This document shows, piece after piece, positions 24,169 to 31,519 of a stretch of DNA of 64,000 nucleotides (positions are counted from its first letter, which is position 1; each line of letters opens with the position of its first letter). A program made the translations under genes and the position numbers. The notes under the pieces are model-generated. The model worked only from the letters and a program-made list of their open reading frames with translations. It was not told the DNA's origin and searched no databases. The DNA comes from Methanocella paludicola SANAE (lineage in GTDB: Archaea; Halobacteriota; Methanocellia; Methanocellales; Methanocellaceae). The DNA is taken from NCBI RefSeq assembly GCF_000011005.1, contig NC_013665.1:1351437-1415436 (forward strand), written 5' to 3'.

Positions 24169-24933
24169 GTGCTGCTTGATGAAAAAACTCTCGTGACGCT
24201 GCAGAGGCTTGGCCTGACCTATTACGGCGCGCGGATCTATGAAACGCTGGTATTGCTGGGCCCGAGCGACGCGACCAGGCTTTCCGCCGAGGCGGATGTT
24301 CCAAGGACCAAGGTGTATGACATCCTGCGGCGGCTCGAAACCGAGGGCTGGATCACGAGCGAGCGTACGCGGCCCATCACGTACACCGCCCGCTATCCAC
24401 GGGAAGTGCTCGAAGAGCGGAAAGCCGAATTTAATGCGGCAGTCGATGAGACTGCGAATGATCTGTCCATGCTGTACGATAATCAGATGGACAAGGAGAA
24501 CCCGCGGGTGTGGCTGTTAAGGGGTTCGGGCAACGTGACAGTCAAGCTGCTCGACATGATCAGCCGGTCGAAAAAGAGCATCATGCTTATGGGCTCCCTT
24601 TACTTTGCCGATGAGATCGGGCCGCTTAAGACCCAGCTTGAATACGCAAAGAAACGAGGAGTGACCATACGTCTCATAACCCAGAAGAGTATTCAGCTGA
24701 AGGACGGCGAAATTGACATCCTGGGCCAGCTGTCTCCGGCCGTATCCGAGGTAAAAGTATATGGGCCGCCGTACTCGAAGTCCGCGATCGTCGACGACCG
24801 GGAATTACTGATGTTATTCCCCCGCCTCGATAATAACGTACCCGACGAGGATAGCATCGTCGCCATCTGGATCCCCAACACCGCCGTCGCTTCTAACTGG
24901 GCGAGCATTTTCAATGCGGTCTGGAATGCGTGA
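24169..24933 (+). CDS. TrmB-family transcriptional regulator
   Basis: 254-residue regulator with an N-terminal winged helix (about 5-80; LGLTYYGARIYETLVLLGPSDATRL, then the recognition helix VPRTKVYDILRRLE) and a C-terminal effector domain (about 110-254) like the PLD-like sugar-binding part of TrmB. TrmB proteins sense sugars or other small molecules. The GTG start fits a leaderless promoter. The MFS transporter follows directly: its track start even overlaps, and its preferred start is 91 bp downstream. Regulation of that pump is the simplest inference. Confidence 0.88.
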   Translation: MLLDEKTLVTLQRLGLTYYGARIYETLVLLGPSDATRLSAEADVPRTKVYDILRRLETEGWITSERTRPITYTARYPREVLEERKAEFNAAVDETANDLSMLYDNQMDKENPRVWLLRGSGNVTVKLLDMISRSKKSIMLMGSLYFADEIGPLKTQLEYAKKRGVTIRLITQKSIQLKDGEIDILGQLSPAVSEVKVYGPPYSKSAIVDDRELLMLFPRLDNNVPDEDSIVAIWIPNTAVASNWASIFNAVWNA

Positions 24934-25024
24934 CCAGACAACTGTCATCTTTACCCCCTTAAAAGTTACAAAAGATATATTAATCGCCTTCATCCTGATT
25001 CCATTATCAGAGGTTTGCTTCCGG

Positions 25025-26443
25025 ATGACATCGATTATCGATAAACGTCTTGTACTGATCATCACCTGTTTGACGGCCTTCACTACGCCCTTCTTGTCGA
25101 CATCCGTCAACATCGCGCTGCCGACCATCAACGCCGAGTTCGCGGTCCCGGACCAGGCGCTGCTGAACTGGCTGGTCACCAGCTATTTGCTCGTGTCGGC
25201 CATCTTTGTAGTCCCCTTCGGCCGTATTGCCGACCGGTATGGCCTGAAAAAGGTCTTTGTCACCGGCCTGTTCGTCATCGTCGTTTCGTCGGCCCTCTGC
25301 GCCATATCCGGCTCCATTTTCATGCTCATCGCCTTCCGGGCGATCGAGGGCATCGGCGCTGCCATGATCTTCGGCACGTCCATGGCCATCCTGACCTCCG
25401 CGTACCCGCAAAAGGAGCGGGGCAAGGTGCTGGGCATCTACATGGCGGTCACGTACGCTGGACTGTCGCTGGGCCCATCGCTGGGCGGCTTCATCATTCA
25501 CTTCGGAAGCTGGCGGCTCATCTACGCCGGTATCGCGGTGTATGCCCTGTTAGTGGCCTTGCTTGCCGTCAGGAAGCTCGCCGATGAAAGATCCGCGGCG
25601 GAGAAAGGGCAGTTCGACCTGCCCGGGACCGTTCTTTACGGGGCGGTGCTCGTCTCGCTTATACTGGGCCTGTCCAGCTTACAGGAAATGCTCGGCATAG
25701 CCCTATTCGGGCTCAGTCTCGTCCTCATGGCCGTGTTCTTCGGGTGGGAGTTGCGACAGGCCAATCCGGTGCTCAAGGTCAGCGTATTCCGGAAGAACAC
25801 GGTATTCATGTTCTCCAACCTGGCCGCTTTGATTAATTACAGTGCGATCGGCGCCGTCCCATTCATGCTGAGCCTGTACCTGCAGAAGATCTACGGGTTA
25901 GATGCGCTAACGACCGGGCTCATCATGATCGTCCAGACCGTACTGATGGTGGCGTTCTCGCCCACGGCCGGCAAGCTGTCCGACAGGCTTGAGCCGCGTA
26001 TCGTGGCTTCGGCGGGCATGGCCATCTGCGCCATCGGCCTGGTGCTCTTCGCCATGATCTCACCGGAGACGCCCCTGTGGCTGGTTGTCACAAGTCTGAT
26101 ATTCATGGGCATCGGCGTCGCGTTCTTCTCGTCGCCCAATACCAACGCGATCATGAGCTCTGTGGCGAAGTCAGACTTCGCCGTGGCCTCGAGCATGGTG
26201 AGCACGATGCGTATGATCGGCGGGATACTGGGCCTGGGCATCGCCAATCTGATATTCACGTACTTCATGGGACACACTGAGATCCCTGCGACGGGCCCTT
26301 ACGACCTCCTCATGAAGAGCATCCAGGTGGCGTTTGCGGTCATGGCGGGGCTCTGCATCATCGGCGTCGGCCTGTCTTTGGCTAGAGGCAACCTGCGTAA
26401 AGCCGAGGTTACGCCGATCGCACACGCTATCAAAAAGTCATAG
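25025..26443 (+). CDS. MFS drug-resistance transporter (DHA2, 14-helix)
   Basis: 472-residue proton antiporter of the DHA2 drug family. Motifs: NIALPTINAEF in helix 1, GRIADRYGLKKVF (motif A) between helices 2 and 3, and SLGPSLGGFI in helix 5 (motif C-like). The ATG at 25025 is preferred over an open frame 37 codons longer, because MTSIIDKRLVLIITCLTAF aligns with the start of the paralogue at 40675 (MAEVTDKRLILLITC). Both proteins also share VFRKNTVFMFSNLAALINYS. It probably exports toxic compounds under TrmB control. Confidence 0.92.
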   Translation: MTSIIDKRLVLIITCLTAFTTPFLSTSVNIALPTINAEFAVPDQALLNWLVTSYLLVSAIFVVPFGRIADRYGLKKVFVTGLFVIVVSSALCAISGSIFMLIAFRAIEGIGAAMIFGTSMAILTSAYPQKERGKVLGIYMAVTYAGLSLGPSLGGFIIHFGSWRLIYAGIAVYALLVALLAVRKLADERSAAEKGQFDLPGTVLYGAVLVSLILGLSSLQEMLGIALFGLSLVLMAVFFGWELRQANPVLKVSVFRKNTVFMFSNLAALINYSAIGAVPFMLSLYLQKIYGLDALTTGLIMIVQTVLMVAFSPTAGKLSDRLEPRIVASAGMAICAIGLVLFAMISPETPLWLVVTSLIFMGIGVAFFSSPNTNAIMSSVAKSDFAVASSMVSTMRMIGGILGLGIANLIFTYFMGHTEIPATGPYDLLMKSIQVAFAVMAGLCIIGVGLSLARGNLRKAEVTPIAHAIKKS

Positions 26444-26459
26444 CCCAATAAGTAAAAGA

Positions 26460-26879
26460 GACTCTTCCGCGGTTTTGGGATGAATGTTTTTTTATCCTTT
26501 TCTAGTTATGCCGTCGTTGAGTGGTCCAACCACAGGGGCACGGAGCGCACAGGAGTTACACAGAGTTTTCTTATAATTTGAGACTCAGAGAGCTCAGAGG
26601 CCGGTTTATTAGTTTGCCTGGGGCACAGAGTTTATTGAGGCTCGGTTGACCAATAAACAATAATGCGGTTTATCCTCGGCAGTGCCTCTTTCAACTCCGT
26701 GCCCCGGGAATGTTATAAACCCGTACTCCGTGGCCTCTGGGTCTCCATTTATAAGAAAACTCCGTGAAACTCAGCGCTCTCCGTGCCCCTGTGGTTGGAA
26801 TACTCAACGACGGCATAACATAAAAACGAGCGAAGGCATCAGCCAAAGCAATATATCATCCCAAAAACGCACAAGAACC
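26460..26879. repeat. 420-bp palindromic repeat element, copy II
   Basis: Reverse complement of copy I (3896-4315), equal length. Its own arms 26505-26545 and 26779-26819 are a 41-bp inverted repeat with two mismatches, and the first arm is identical to that of copy I. It begins 17 bp after the MFS gene and ends 36 bp before a tRNA-Leu fragment. A frame of 170 codons (26682-27194) runs over the repeat and is not a gene. Confidence 0.85.
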
Positions 26880-26914
26880 GTAAAAGAATTAAATAAAAAT
26901 TTGCATGCACACAG

Positions 26915-26964
26915 CAAAGGCGTAGGATTGAGGGTTCTATTCCGTAGGGATTCGCGACTTCAAA
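26915..26964 (+). repeat. tRNA-Leu internal fragment (attachment-site relic)
   Basis: 50 nt from CAAAGGCGTAGG to GACTTCAAA, matching 21786-21835 of tRNA-Leu at 48 positions. It covers the end of the D arm, the anticodon arm, the variable arm and half of the T arm, but neither acceptor strand, so it is no tRNA. It is a direct repeat with the intact gene 5.1 kb upstream. Confidence 0.75.
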
Positions 26965-26981
26965 CGTTATGTCCTTCGATT

Positions 26982-27521
26982 TTATATGGCCATTCCCATT
27001 TTATAAGCAATAGCCATTGCCGGCTTTCCTTTAATATCGCCCACGTCACGTACGCCCGTGCCATAGATGATCCCGGCTTCCTCCACGTTAGTCAGGCACG
27101 AAAGAAATGCCCGGAAACCGGCGACCGCGACGTCCATGGCCTCTTTTCGGCCATCATCGCTAGTGGCTATAAAGTACGCCTTTTTATTGGATAGCTCCGT
27201 GTAACGGGGGCATACCCTATCGATCACGACCTTTAACTGGGCATCCATGTTGTAGAAATAGATCGGAGTCGCCATCACCAGCACATCGGCCCGGACCATT
27301 TTATCCAGGATCTCGGCCATATCATCGTTTTGCACGCATACGCCGCCGTTGCTCTGGCAGTCCATGCAACCAAGGCAGAAGTTGATCTCTTTATCCTGCA
27401 CGTAGATCTTTTCTACCTGGTTTCCCGCCTCCGTGGCGCCCAGTATGAACTGGTCACATAATAAGTCCGAATTTCCGCCTTTCCTCGGGCTGGCGGACAG
27501 TACAAGAACTTTTTGTTTCAC
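26982..27521 (-). CDS. NADPH-dependent FMN reductase-like flavoprotein
   Basis: 179-residue flavodoxin-fold protein close to iron-sulfur flavoproteins. The FMN phosphate loop SASPRKGGNSDLL is at 9-21, and CLGCMDCQSNGGVC (about 49-62) is the compact cysteine motif that in the Isf family ligates a [4Fe-4S] cluster. TPIYFYNMDAQLKVVIDR follows as expected. It is the last gene of a three-gene minus-strand cluster with an Fe-S aldo-keto reductase and a flavodoxin, so a joint electron-transfer or oxygen-defence role is likely. Confidence 0.88.
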   Translation of the reverse strand: MKQKVLVLSASPRKGGNSDLLCDQFILGATEAGNQVEKIYVQDKEINFCLGCMDCQSNGGVCVQNDDMAEILDKMVRADVLVMATPIYFYNMDAQLKVVIDRVCPRYTELSNKKAYFIATSDDGRKEAMDVAVAGFRAFLSCLTNVEEAGIIYGTGVRDVGDIKGKPAMAIAYKMGMAI

Positions 27522-27565
27522 TTATATCATCTTCCGATTGTTTATGATCCGGGTCATCCTGACAT

Positions 27566-28765
27566 TCACGTCCGTTTGAATGCCACTTTTGCCATGGCGA
27601 CGCGCTGCTCCAGGTCCGGCCCTTCCAGTTCTTCGACGACGGATTCGAGCATCGTCGGTATTTCGATGTGCTGGGGGCATTTGTCAAGGCAGTCTCCGCA
27701 TTGGACGCACTTCGAGGCGAACTCCGGCTCTCCCACGGACAGGACGCTGCCCAGCCGTGCGGCATACATGAACCTGGCTCCGTCCGCATTCCCTGACAGG
27801 TATTTATCGTTGTATATTTCGAAGCAGAGCGGAATGTTTACCCCTTCCGGGCAAGGCATACAATACCGGCAGCCCGTACAGCCTACTTTCATCAGCTCGC
27901 GGTACTTACGCTCTACATTTCTCACCAGCTCCAACTCGGCTTCCGTCAGGGAATGCGGGAACGCCTCATCGGCCACCTTCAGGTTCTCGTCGATATGGTC
28001 TTCCTTATTCATCCCGGAGAGGACGACCGTTACCTCCGGGTGGTTCCAGACCCAGCGCAGGGCCCATTCGGCCGGGGTCCTCTTCGTCGGGGCCGTATCC
28101 CAGATCGCTTTCACACTCACCGGCACGGGATTCGTGAGGTTCCCTCCCCGGAGGGGCTCCATGACGACTATTCCGAGGCCTTTCGAGGCCGCATATTCCA
28201 TGCCCTCGGTGCCCGCCTGGTTCTTTTCGTCCAGGTAGTTATACTGGATCAGGCAAAAGTCCCAGTCGTAGGCGTCCACGATCCGCTTGAAATCCTCGCC
28301 CGCGCCGTGGAAGGAAAAGCCCGCGTTAACGATGCGGCCGTCGGCTTTGGCATTATCGAGGAAATCGGCAACGCCCATTGTTACAAGTTTGTCCCACAAA
28401 TCCCCGACCAGGGCATGGACGAGGTAATAGTCGATGTGGTCGGTGTTGAGCTTTTCCAGCTGGACATCAAGGAACTGGTCCATGTCCTTCCGGCTTTTCG
28501 CCATCCATCCGGGGAGTTTTGTCGCGAGCTTCACTTTCTCGCGGTAACCGTCGGCGAGAGCCCGGCCTAAGAACGGCTCGCTCTGCTCGTTGTGATAGGG
28601 ATAGGCCGTATCGACATAGTTTACGCCGTGGTCGATCGCGTAGCGTACCTGCTTCGTGGCCCTTTCTTCGTCGATGGAGCCATTCTCTTTCACCGGGAGG
28701 CGCATACATCCGAATCCAAGGATCGACAGCTCGTCTCCGTTCTTCGGCATTTTTCTATACATCAT
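27566..28765 (-). CDS. aldo/keto reductase with C-terminal 4Fe-4S domain
   Basis: 399 residues. The N-terminal AKR barrel has the catalytic set visible: Asp and Tyr in YVDTAYPYH, a Lys in KLATKLPGW, and a His in YYLVHAL. The C-terminal ferredoxin part carries CTGCRYCMPCPEGVNIP and CVQCGDCLDKCPQHIEIP, two cluster motifs. Fe-S AKRs of this type are common in anaerobes and probably take electrons from ferredoxin or flavodoxin; substrates are unknown. It lies 6 bp after the flavodoxin gene and 44 bp before the flavoprotein gene. Confidence 0.92.
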   Translation of the reverse strand: MMYRKMPKNGDELSILGFGCMRLPVKENGSIDEERATKQVRYAIDHGVNYVDTAYPYHNEQSEPFLGRALADGYREKVKLATKLPGWMAKSRKDMDQFLDVQLEKLNTDHIDYYLVHALVGDLWDKLVTMGVADFLDNAKADGRIVNAGFSFHGAGEDFKRIVDAYDWDFCLIQYNYLDEKNQAGTEGMEYAASKGLGIVVMEPLRGGNLTNPVPVSVKAIWDTAPTKRTPAEWALRWVWNHPEVTVVLSGMNKEDHIDENLKVADEAFPHSLTEAELELVRNVERKYRELMKVGCTGCRYCMPCPEGVNIPLCFEIYNDKYLSGNADGARFMYAARLGSVLSVGEPEFASKCVQCGDCLDKCPQHIEIPTMLESVVEELEGPDLEQRVAMAKVAFKRT

Positions 28766-28771
28766 TTTCGC

Positions 28772-29287
28772 TCACCTCCCGATCTTACGCAGCCATGAAG
28801 CCATCTCATTCTGCGCATTTTTAACATAGCTGCCCCGGACGGCAAGTCCCTCCAGAATGATCGACCGTGGGCAAAATTTTTTAATGTCCGTAACACTTCG
28901 CCCCAGGCCGCTTCCCTCGTGCGTGCAAAACGGCACAATAGTCTTTCCGGAAAGATCATATTCAGATAAAAACGTTGCAACAGGCCTGGGTATCGTACTC
29001 CACCAATTGGGGTAACCGACGAAGATCATATCGTAAGATTCGATGTTCTTGATTATTGATTTCAATTCAGGTATATACTCCTCATCCAGTTCCTTCCTTG
29101 CCTGCGCCACAACCGCATTATAATCCCGGGGATAGGGATCTACGGCCACGATCTCAAAGATATCGCCGCCGACGCTTTCGTGTATTTTATCGGCGATGAT
29201 GCGTGTGTTGCCTGAGTGAGAAAAATAAGCCACAAGGATATTTCCGCCATTTACCGGACTTGAAGATGGTGATAAAGCTCTTTTCAC
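28772..29287 (-). CDS. flavodoxin (Flavodoxin_4 type)
   Basis: 171-residue FMN protein. The phosphate-binding loop SHSGNTRIIA is at about 24-33, YPNWWSTIPRPVATFL binds the isoalloxazine, and CTHEGSGLG matches the third loop. The N-terminal 14 residues (KRALSPSSSPVNGG) are not part of the fold, so translation may start later. It is first in the operon and divergent from the HxlR regulator, whose operator-like repeats lie in the shared gap. Confidence 0.9.
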   Translation of the reverse strand: MKRALSPSSSPVNGGNILVAYFSHSGNTRIIADKIHESVGGDIFEIVAVDPYPRDYNAVVAQARKELDEEYIPELKSIIKNIESYDMIFVGYPNWWSTIPRPVATFLSEYDLSGKTIVPFCTHEGSGLGRSVTDIKKFCPRSIILEGLAVRGSYVKNAQNEMASWLRKIGR

Positions 29288-29342
29288 TTTTATACTCCTC
29301 CAGCTGCTTTTATATATCGCCTGATGCGGCTTTAGTATACTT

Positions 29343-29388
29343 TATGTACATAGTGTATAAATATGATGTACATACATACATGTTACAT
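29343..29388. promoter_or_regulatory. operator-like repeats around a TATA box, HxlR/flavodoxin gap
   Basis: TATGTACATA (29343-29352, perfect palindrome), ATGTACAT (29366-29373) and ACATGTTACAT (29378-29388) surround TATAAATA (29356-29363). The repeats are 22 bp apart, about two helical turns, as expected for dimeric HxlR-type regulators acting on both divergent promoters. The regulator's binding here is inferred. Confidence 0.6.
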
Positions 29389-29406
29389 ACGAACAGGATT
29401 GATACT

Positions 29407-29760
29407 ATGGACGCCGCTCCCAAAGAACAAATATATGATTGGCCGATCGATGCGACCCTGGCCGTGATCGGCGGCAAATGGAAACCGTTGATCATCTATG
29501 AGCTAAATGATGAGACGCTCCGTTTTAGCCAGCTACTTGACCGTTTACAGCCCCGAGTCACCCAGAGGATGCTGACAAAGCAACTTCGCCAGCTCGAGGA
29601 AGACGGCCTTATCACCCGGAAGGTCTACACGCAGGTCCCGCCGAAAGTGGAGTACTCTCTTACGGAATTGGGAAAATCCCTGATGCCGATCCTGGACCAG
29701 CTCTGTGAATGGGGGTCCGAGCACATGGGTGACCGCATCAAGTATAAGTGTGAAGAATGA
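29407..29760 (+). CDS. HxlR-family transcriptional regulator
   Basis: 117-residue winged-helix protein: GGKWKPLIIYELNDETLRFSQL, recognition part RVTQRMLTKQLRQLEEDGLI and wing RKVYTQVPPKVEYSLTELG are typical. The ATG at 29407 is chosen because the frame upstream crosses the promoter and lacks similarity. HxlR proteins often sense electrophiles or redox state through Cys residues; only Cys near the C-terminus (QLCEWG and KCEE) are present. It is divergent from the flavodoxin-AKR-flavoprotein operon and probably controls it. Confidence 0.92.
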   Translation: MDAAPKEQIYDWPIDATLAVIGGKWKPLIIYELNDETLRFSQLLDRLQPRVTQRMLTKQLRQLEEDGLITRKVYTQVPPKVEYSLTELGKSLMPILDQLCEWGSEHMGDRIKYKCEE

Positions 29761-29795
29761 ACGGTACTTCTCATTGATACGGGAGATCGTTAGAA

Positions 29796-30524
29796 TTGGG
29801 AACGCCACAAATAGGCACGCTGAACGAGAAGCCACTACATGAAGCCTTGAAGCAGTGGTACGCAGTGCCAAGGGACATGTTCGAGGTACCTGTTGACGGT
29901 TCTGTGGTGGATATCGTGCGCGACGATCTTCTCATCGAGATACAAACGAAAAATTTCAGCGCCATCAAACGTAAGCTTGAGAAGCTCGTGGTAAACCATC
30001 CGGTGCGGCTGGTATATCCCATACCCGGGGAGAAGTGGATCACTAAGAAGGCGGATGACGGGAGCACGGTCAGCCGCCGGAGATCGCCTAAAAGAGGCAC
30101 GTATGAACAAATTTTCTATGAGCTCGTGAGGCTGCCGGAACTGCTTAAGAACCCGAACTTCACGCTCGAGCTGCTGCTCATCGAGGAGGAAGAAGTACGC
30201 CGGTTCGACGGGGTACGCGGCTGGAGGCGAGGGGGATGGGTCACGGAGGAGCGCTGGTTACTACGGGTGATAGACAGGCGGATATTGAAATCACCAGCAG
30301 ACATGCTTACTTTTATCCCTACGACCCTGGCCGAGCCATTTAACGTCAGCGACCTCGCAGCCACAACCAAAATTAACAGGACGCTGGCCCAAAAAATGGT
30401 CTACTGCCTGCGGACGATGGATTGTCTGGCCCCTGCAGGAAAAAAGGTTAACGCGATACTGTATGTTCGACTAACTACCGGCGCCAATTCAACGGAAAGC
30501 AGATATAAAGAGAAATATAAATAA
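29796..30524 (+). CDS. hypothetical protein, possible PD-(D/E)XK nuclease with winged helix
   Basis: 242-residue soluble protein I do not recognise with certainty. Residues about 30-70 hold a D...LLIEIQTK strand pair followed by FSAIKRKLEKL and HPVRLVYPI, the order expected in a PD-(D/E)XK core (Asp39, Glu48, Gln50 as candidates). The C-terminal 60 residues (FNVSDLAATTKINRTLAQKMVYCLR) look like a winged helix. The TTG start at 29796 has a GGGAGATC ribosome site. It follows hxlR on the same strand. Nuclease function is a hypothesis from strand pattern only. Confidence 0.65.
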   Translation: MGTPQIGTLNEKPLHEALKQWYAVPRDMFEVPVDGSVVDIVRDDLLIEIQTKNFSAIKRKLEKLVVNHPVRLVYPIPGEKWITKKADDGSTVSRRRSPKRGTYEQIFYELVRLPELLKNPNFTLELLLIEEEEVRRFDGVRGWRRGGWVTEERWLLRVIDRRILKSPADMLTFIPTTLAEPFNVSDLAATTKINRTLAQKMVYCLRTMDCLAPAGKKVNAILYVRLTTGANSTESRYKEKYK

Positions 30525-30552
30525 TCTTACGAGCGATGCTCGAAGTGATAGA

Positions 30553-30915
30553 CTGAAGACCTCGTTTTTTAAAAGCCCGAACGCGCGCTCGTCGAACGCG
30601 GTGAGCATCGCCATAGACCATCCGTCGTGGTTCTATGGCTTCGAGTACAAGCCCCTCATACCACCGGCGGACTTAGAGGATAATTATCGCAGGGGCAGGA
30701 TAACGGAGGCCGAGTATACGAAGTCGTATAACCTCCAGCTCTTAGCGCTCGACCCGCGGCAGGTGTTCCTCGACCTCGGCGAAAACGCGATCCTGTTATG
30801 CCATGAGCCCCCGGGGCAGATCTGCCACCGCAGGCTCGTCGCAGCGTGGCTGGAAAAGTGTCTGAACATCTTCGTGCCCGAGTCCCACTACCGGGAGCCA
30901 AAGGTGATGTTATGA
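30553..30915 (+). CDS. DUF488-family protein without a standard start codon
   Basis: DUF488 proteins start near (M)xxTSFFxxxxxxxNAVSIA; here LKTSFFKSPNARSSNAVSIA is encoded in frame from 30553, with a CTG as first codon. No in-frame ATG, GTG or TTG occurs upstream of the GTG at 30601, which would cut off the conserved N-terminus. A TATA box (AATATAAAT, 30514-30522) predicts transcription from about 30544. The rest is complete: SWFYGFEYKPLIPP, LDPRQVFLDLGENAILLC, CHEPPGQICHRRLVAAWLE. Either CTG is used or the gene has lost its start. Function unknown. Confidence 0.75.
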   Translation: MKTSFFKSPNARSSNAVSIAIDHPSWFYGFEYKPLIPPADLEDNYRRGRITEAEYTKSYNLQLLALDPRQVFLDLGENAILLCHEPPGQICHRRLVAAWLEKCLNIFVPESHYREPKVML

Positions 30916-30924
30916 AGGCCGGCA

Positions 30925-31341
30925 TCACGAAGCCATTTCTTTCGCGAATTTACGGGCGCCGTCGATCTCATCCTGGTTCGGATGGCCACGGCTAAATATC
31001 AGTAATCCTTTACCCTTACAGAAATAGCTCCCGACGACATTCGCGCCTTTCTGTCTCAAGGCCGCTGCCATCTCATCGACTTCCTTGCCGATGCCGCCCA
31101 TGGACGTGCCAAAGAGCGCGACCTTTCGGCCGCTTAATTTACCGGACTGAATGAACTTCACCATGTCCTCGCCGGGCTTGCCCCCGTAACATCCGCTCCC
31201 CAGAAATATGATCTTTACATCCGGGCTCAACGCCGCAGTTTTAACGTCCACGGCCTTAACGCCCAGCTCGCCTGCGATCGCGTCCGCCAGCCTCTTCGTG
31301 TTACCGCCACGAGAATAATAAATGACCTCGAAATCGCTCAT
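30925..31341 (-). CDS. flavodoxin-like protein
   Basis: 138-residue short-chain flavodoxin. FMN phosphate loop YSRGGNTKRLADAI is at 9-22, with GSGCYGGKPGEDM and FGTSMGG following as the second and third loops. It converges with the DUF488 gene (9 bp gap) and is divergent from the RNB ribonuclease. It is a likely electron carrier; partner unknown. Confidence 0.88.
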   Translation of the reverse strand: MSDFEVIYYSRGGNTKRLADAIAGELGVKAVDVKTAALSPDVKIIFLGSGCYGGKPGEDMVKFIQSGKLSGRKVALFGTSMGGIGKEVDEMAAALRQKGANVVGSYFCKGKGLLIFSRGHPNQDEIDGARKFAKEMAS

Positions 31342-31519
31342 AACGCTATTGTTGACCTTTCAAGTATATATAATAATAAATGGCATTTACGCTCGAACTT
31401 ATCGCTCTATAGATATATCTTAAAATACATCTGACGAACCACATGTTCAGTAATATTGATTATTCTTGAACCCTAACTCTCCGGTATATTAAATACTGCG
31501 ATCCCATACAGGTGATAAG

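Noticed and set aside
26682-27194. 170-codon plus-strand frame
   Set aside because: It crosses the palindrome, the tRNA-Leu fragment and the antisense of the flavoprotein gene.
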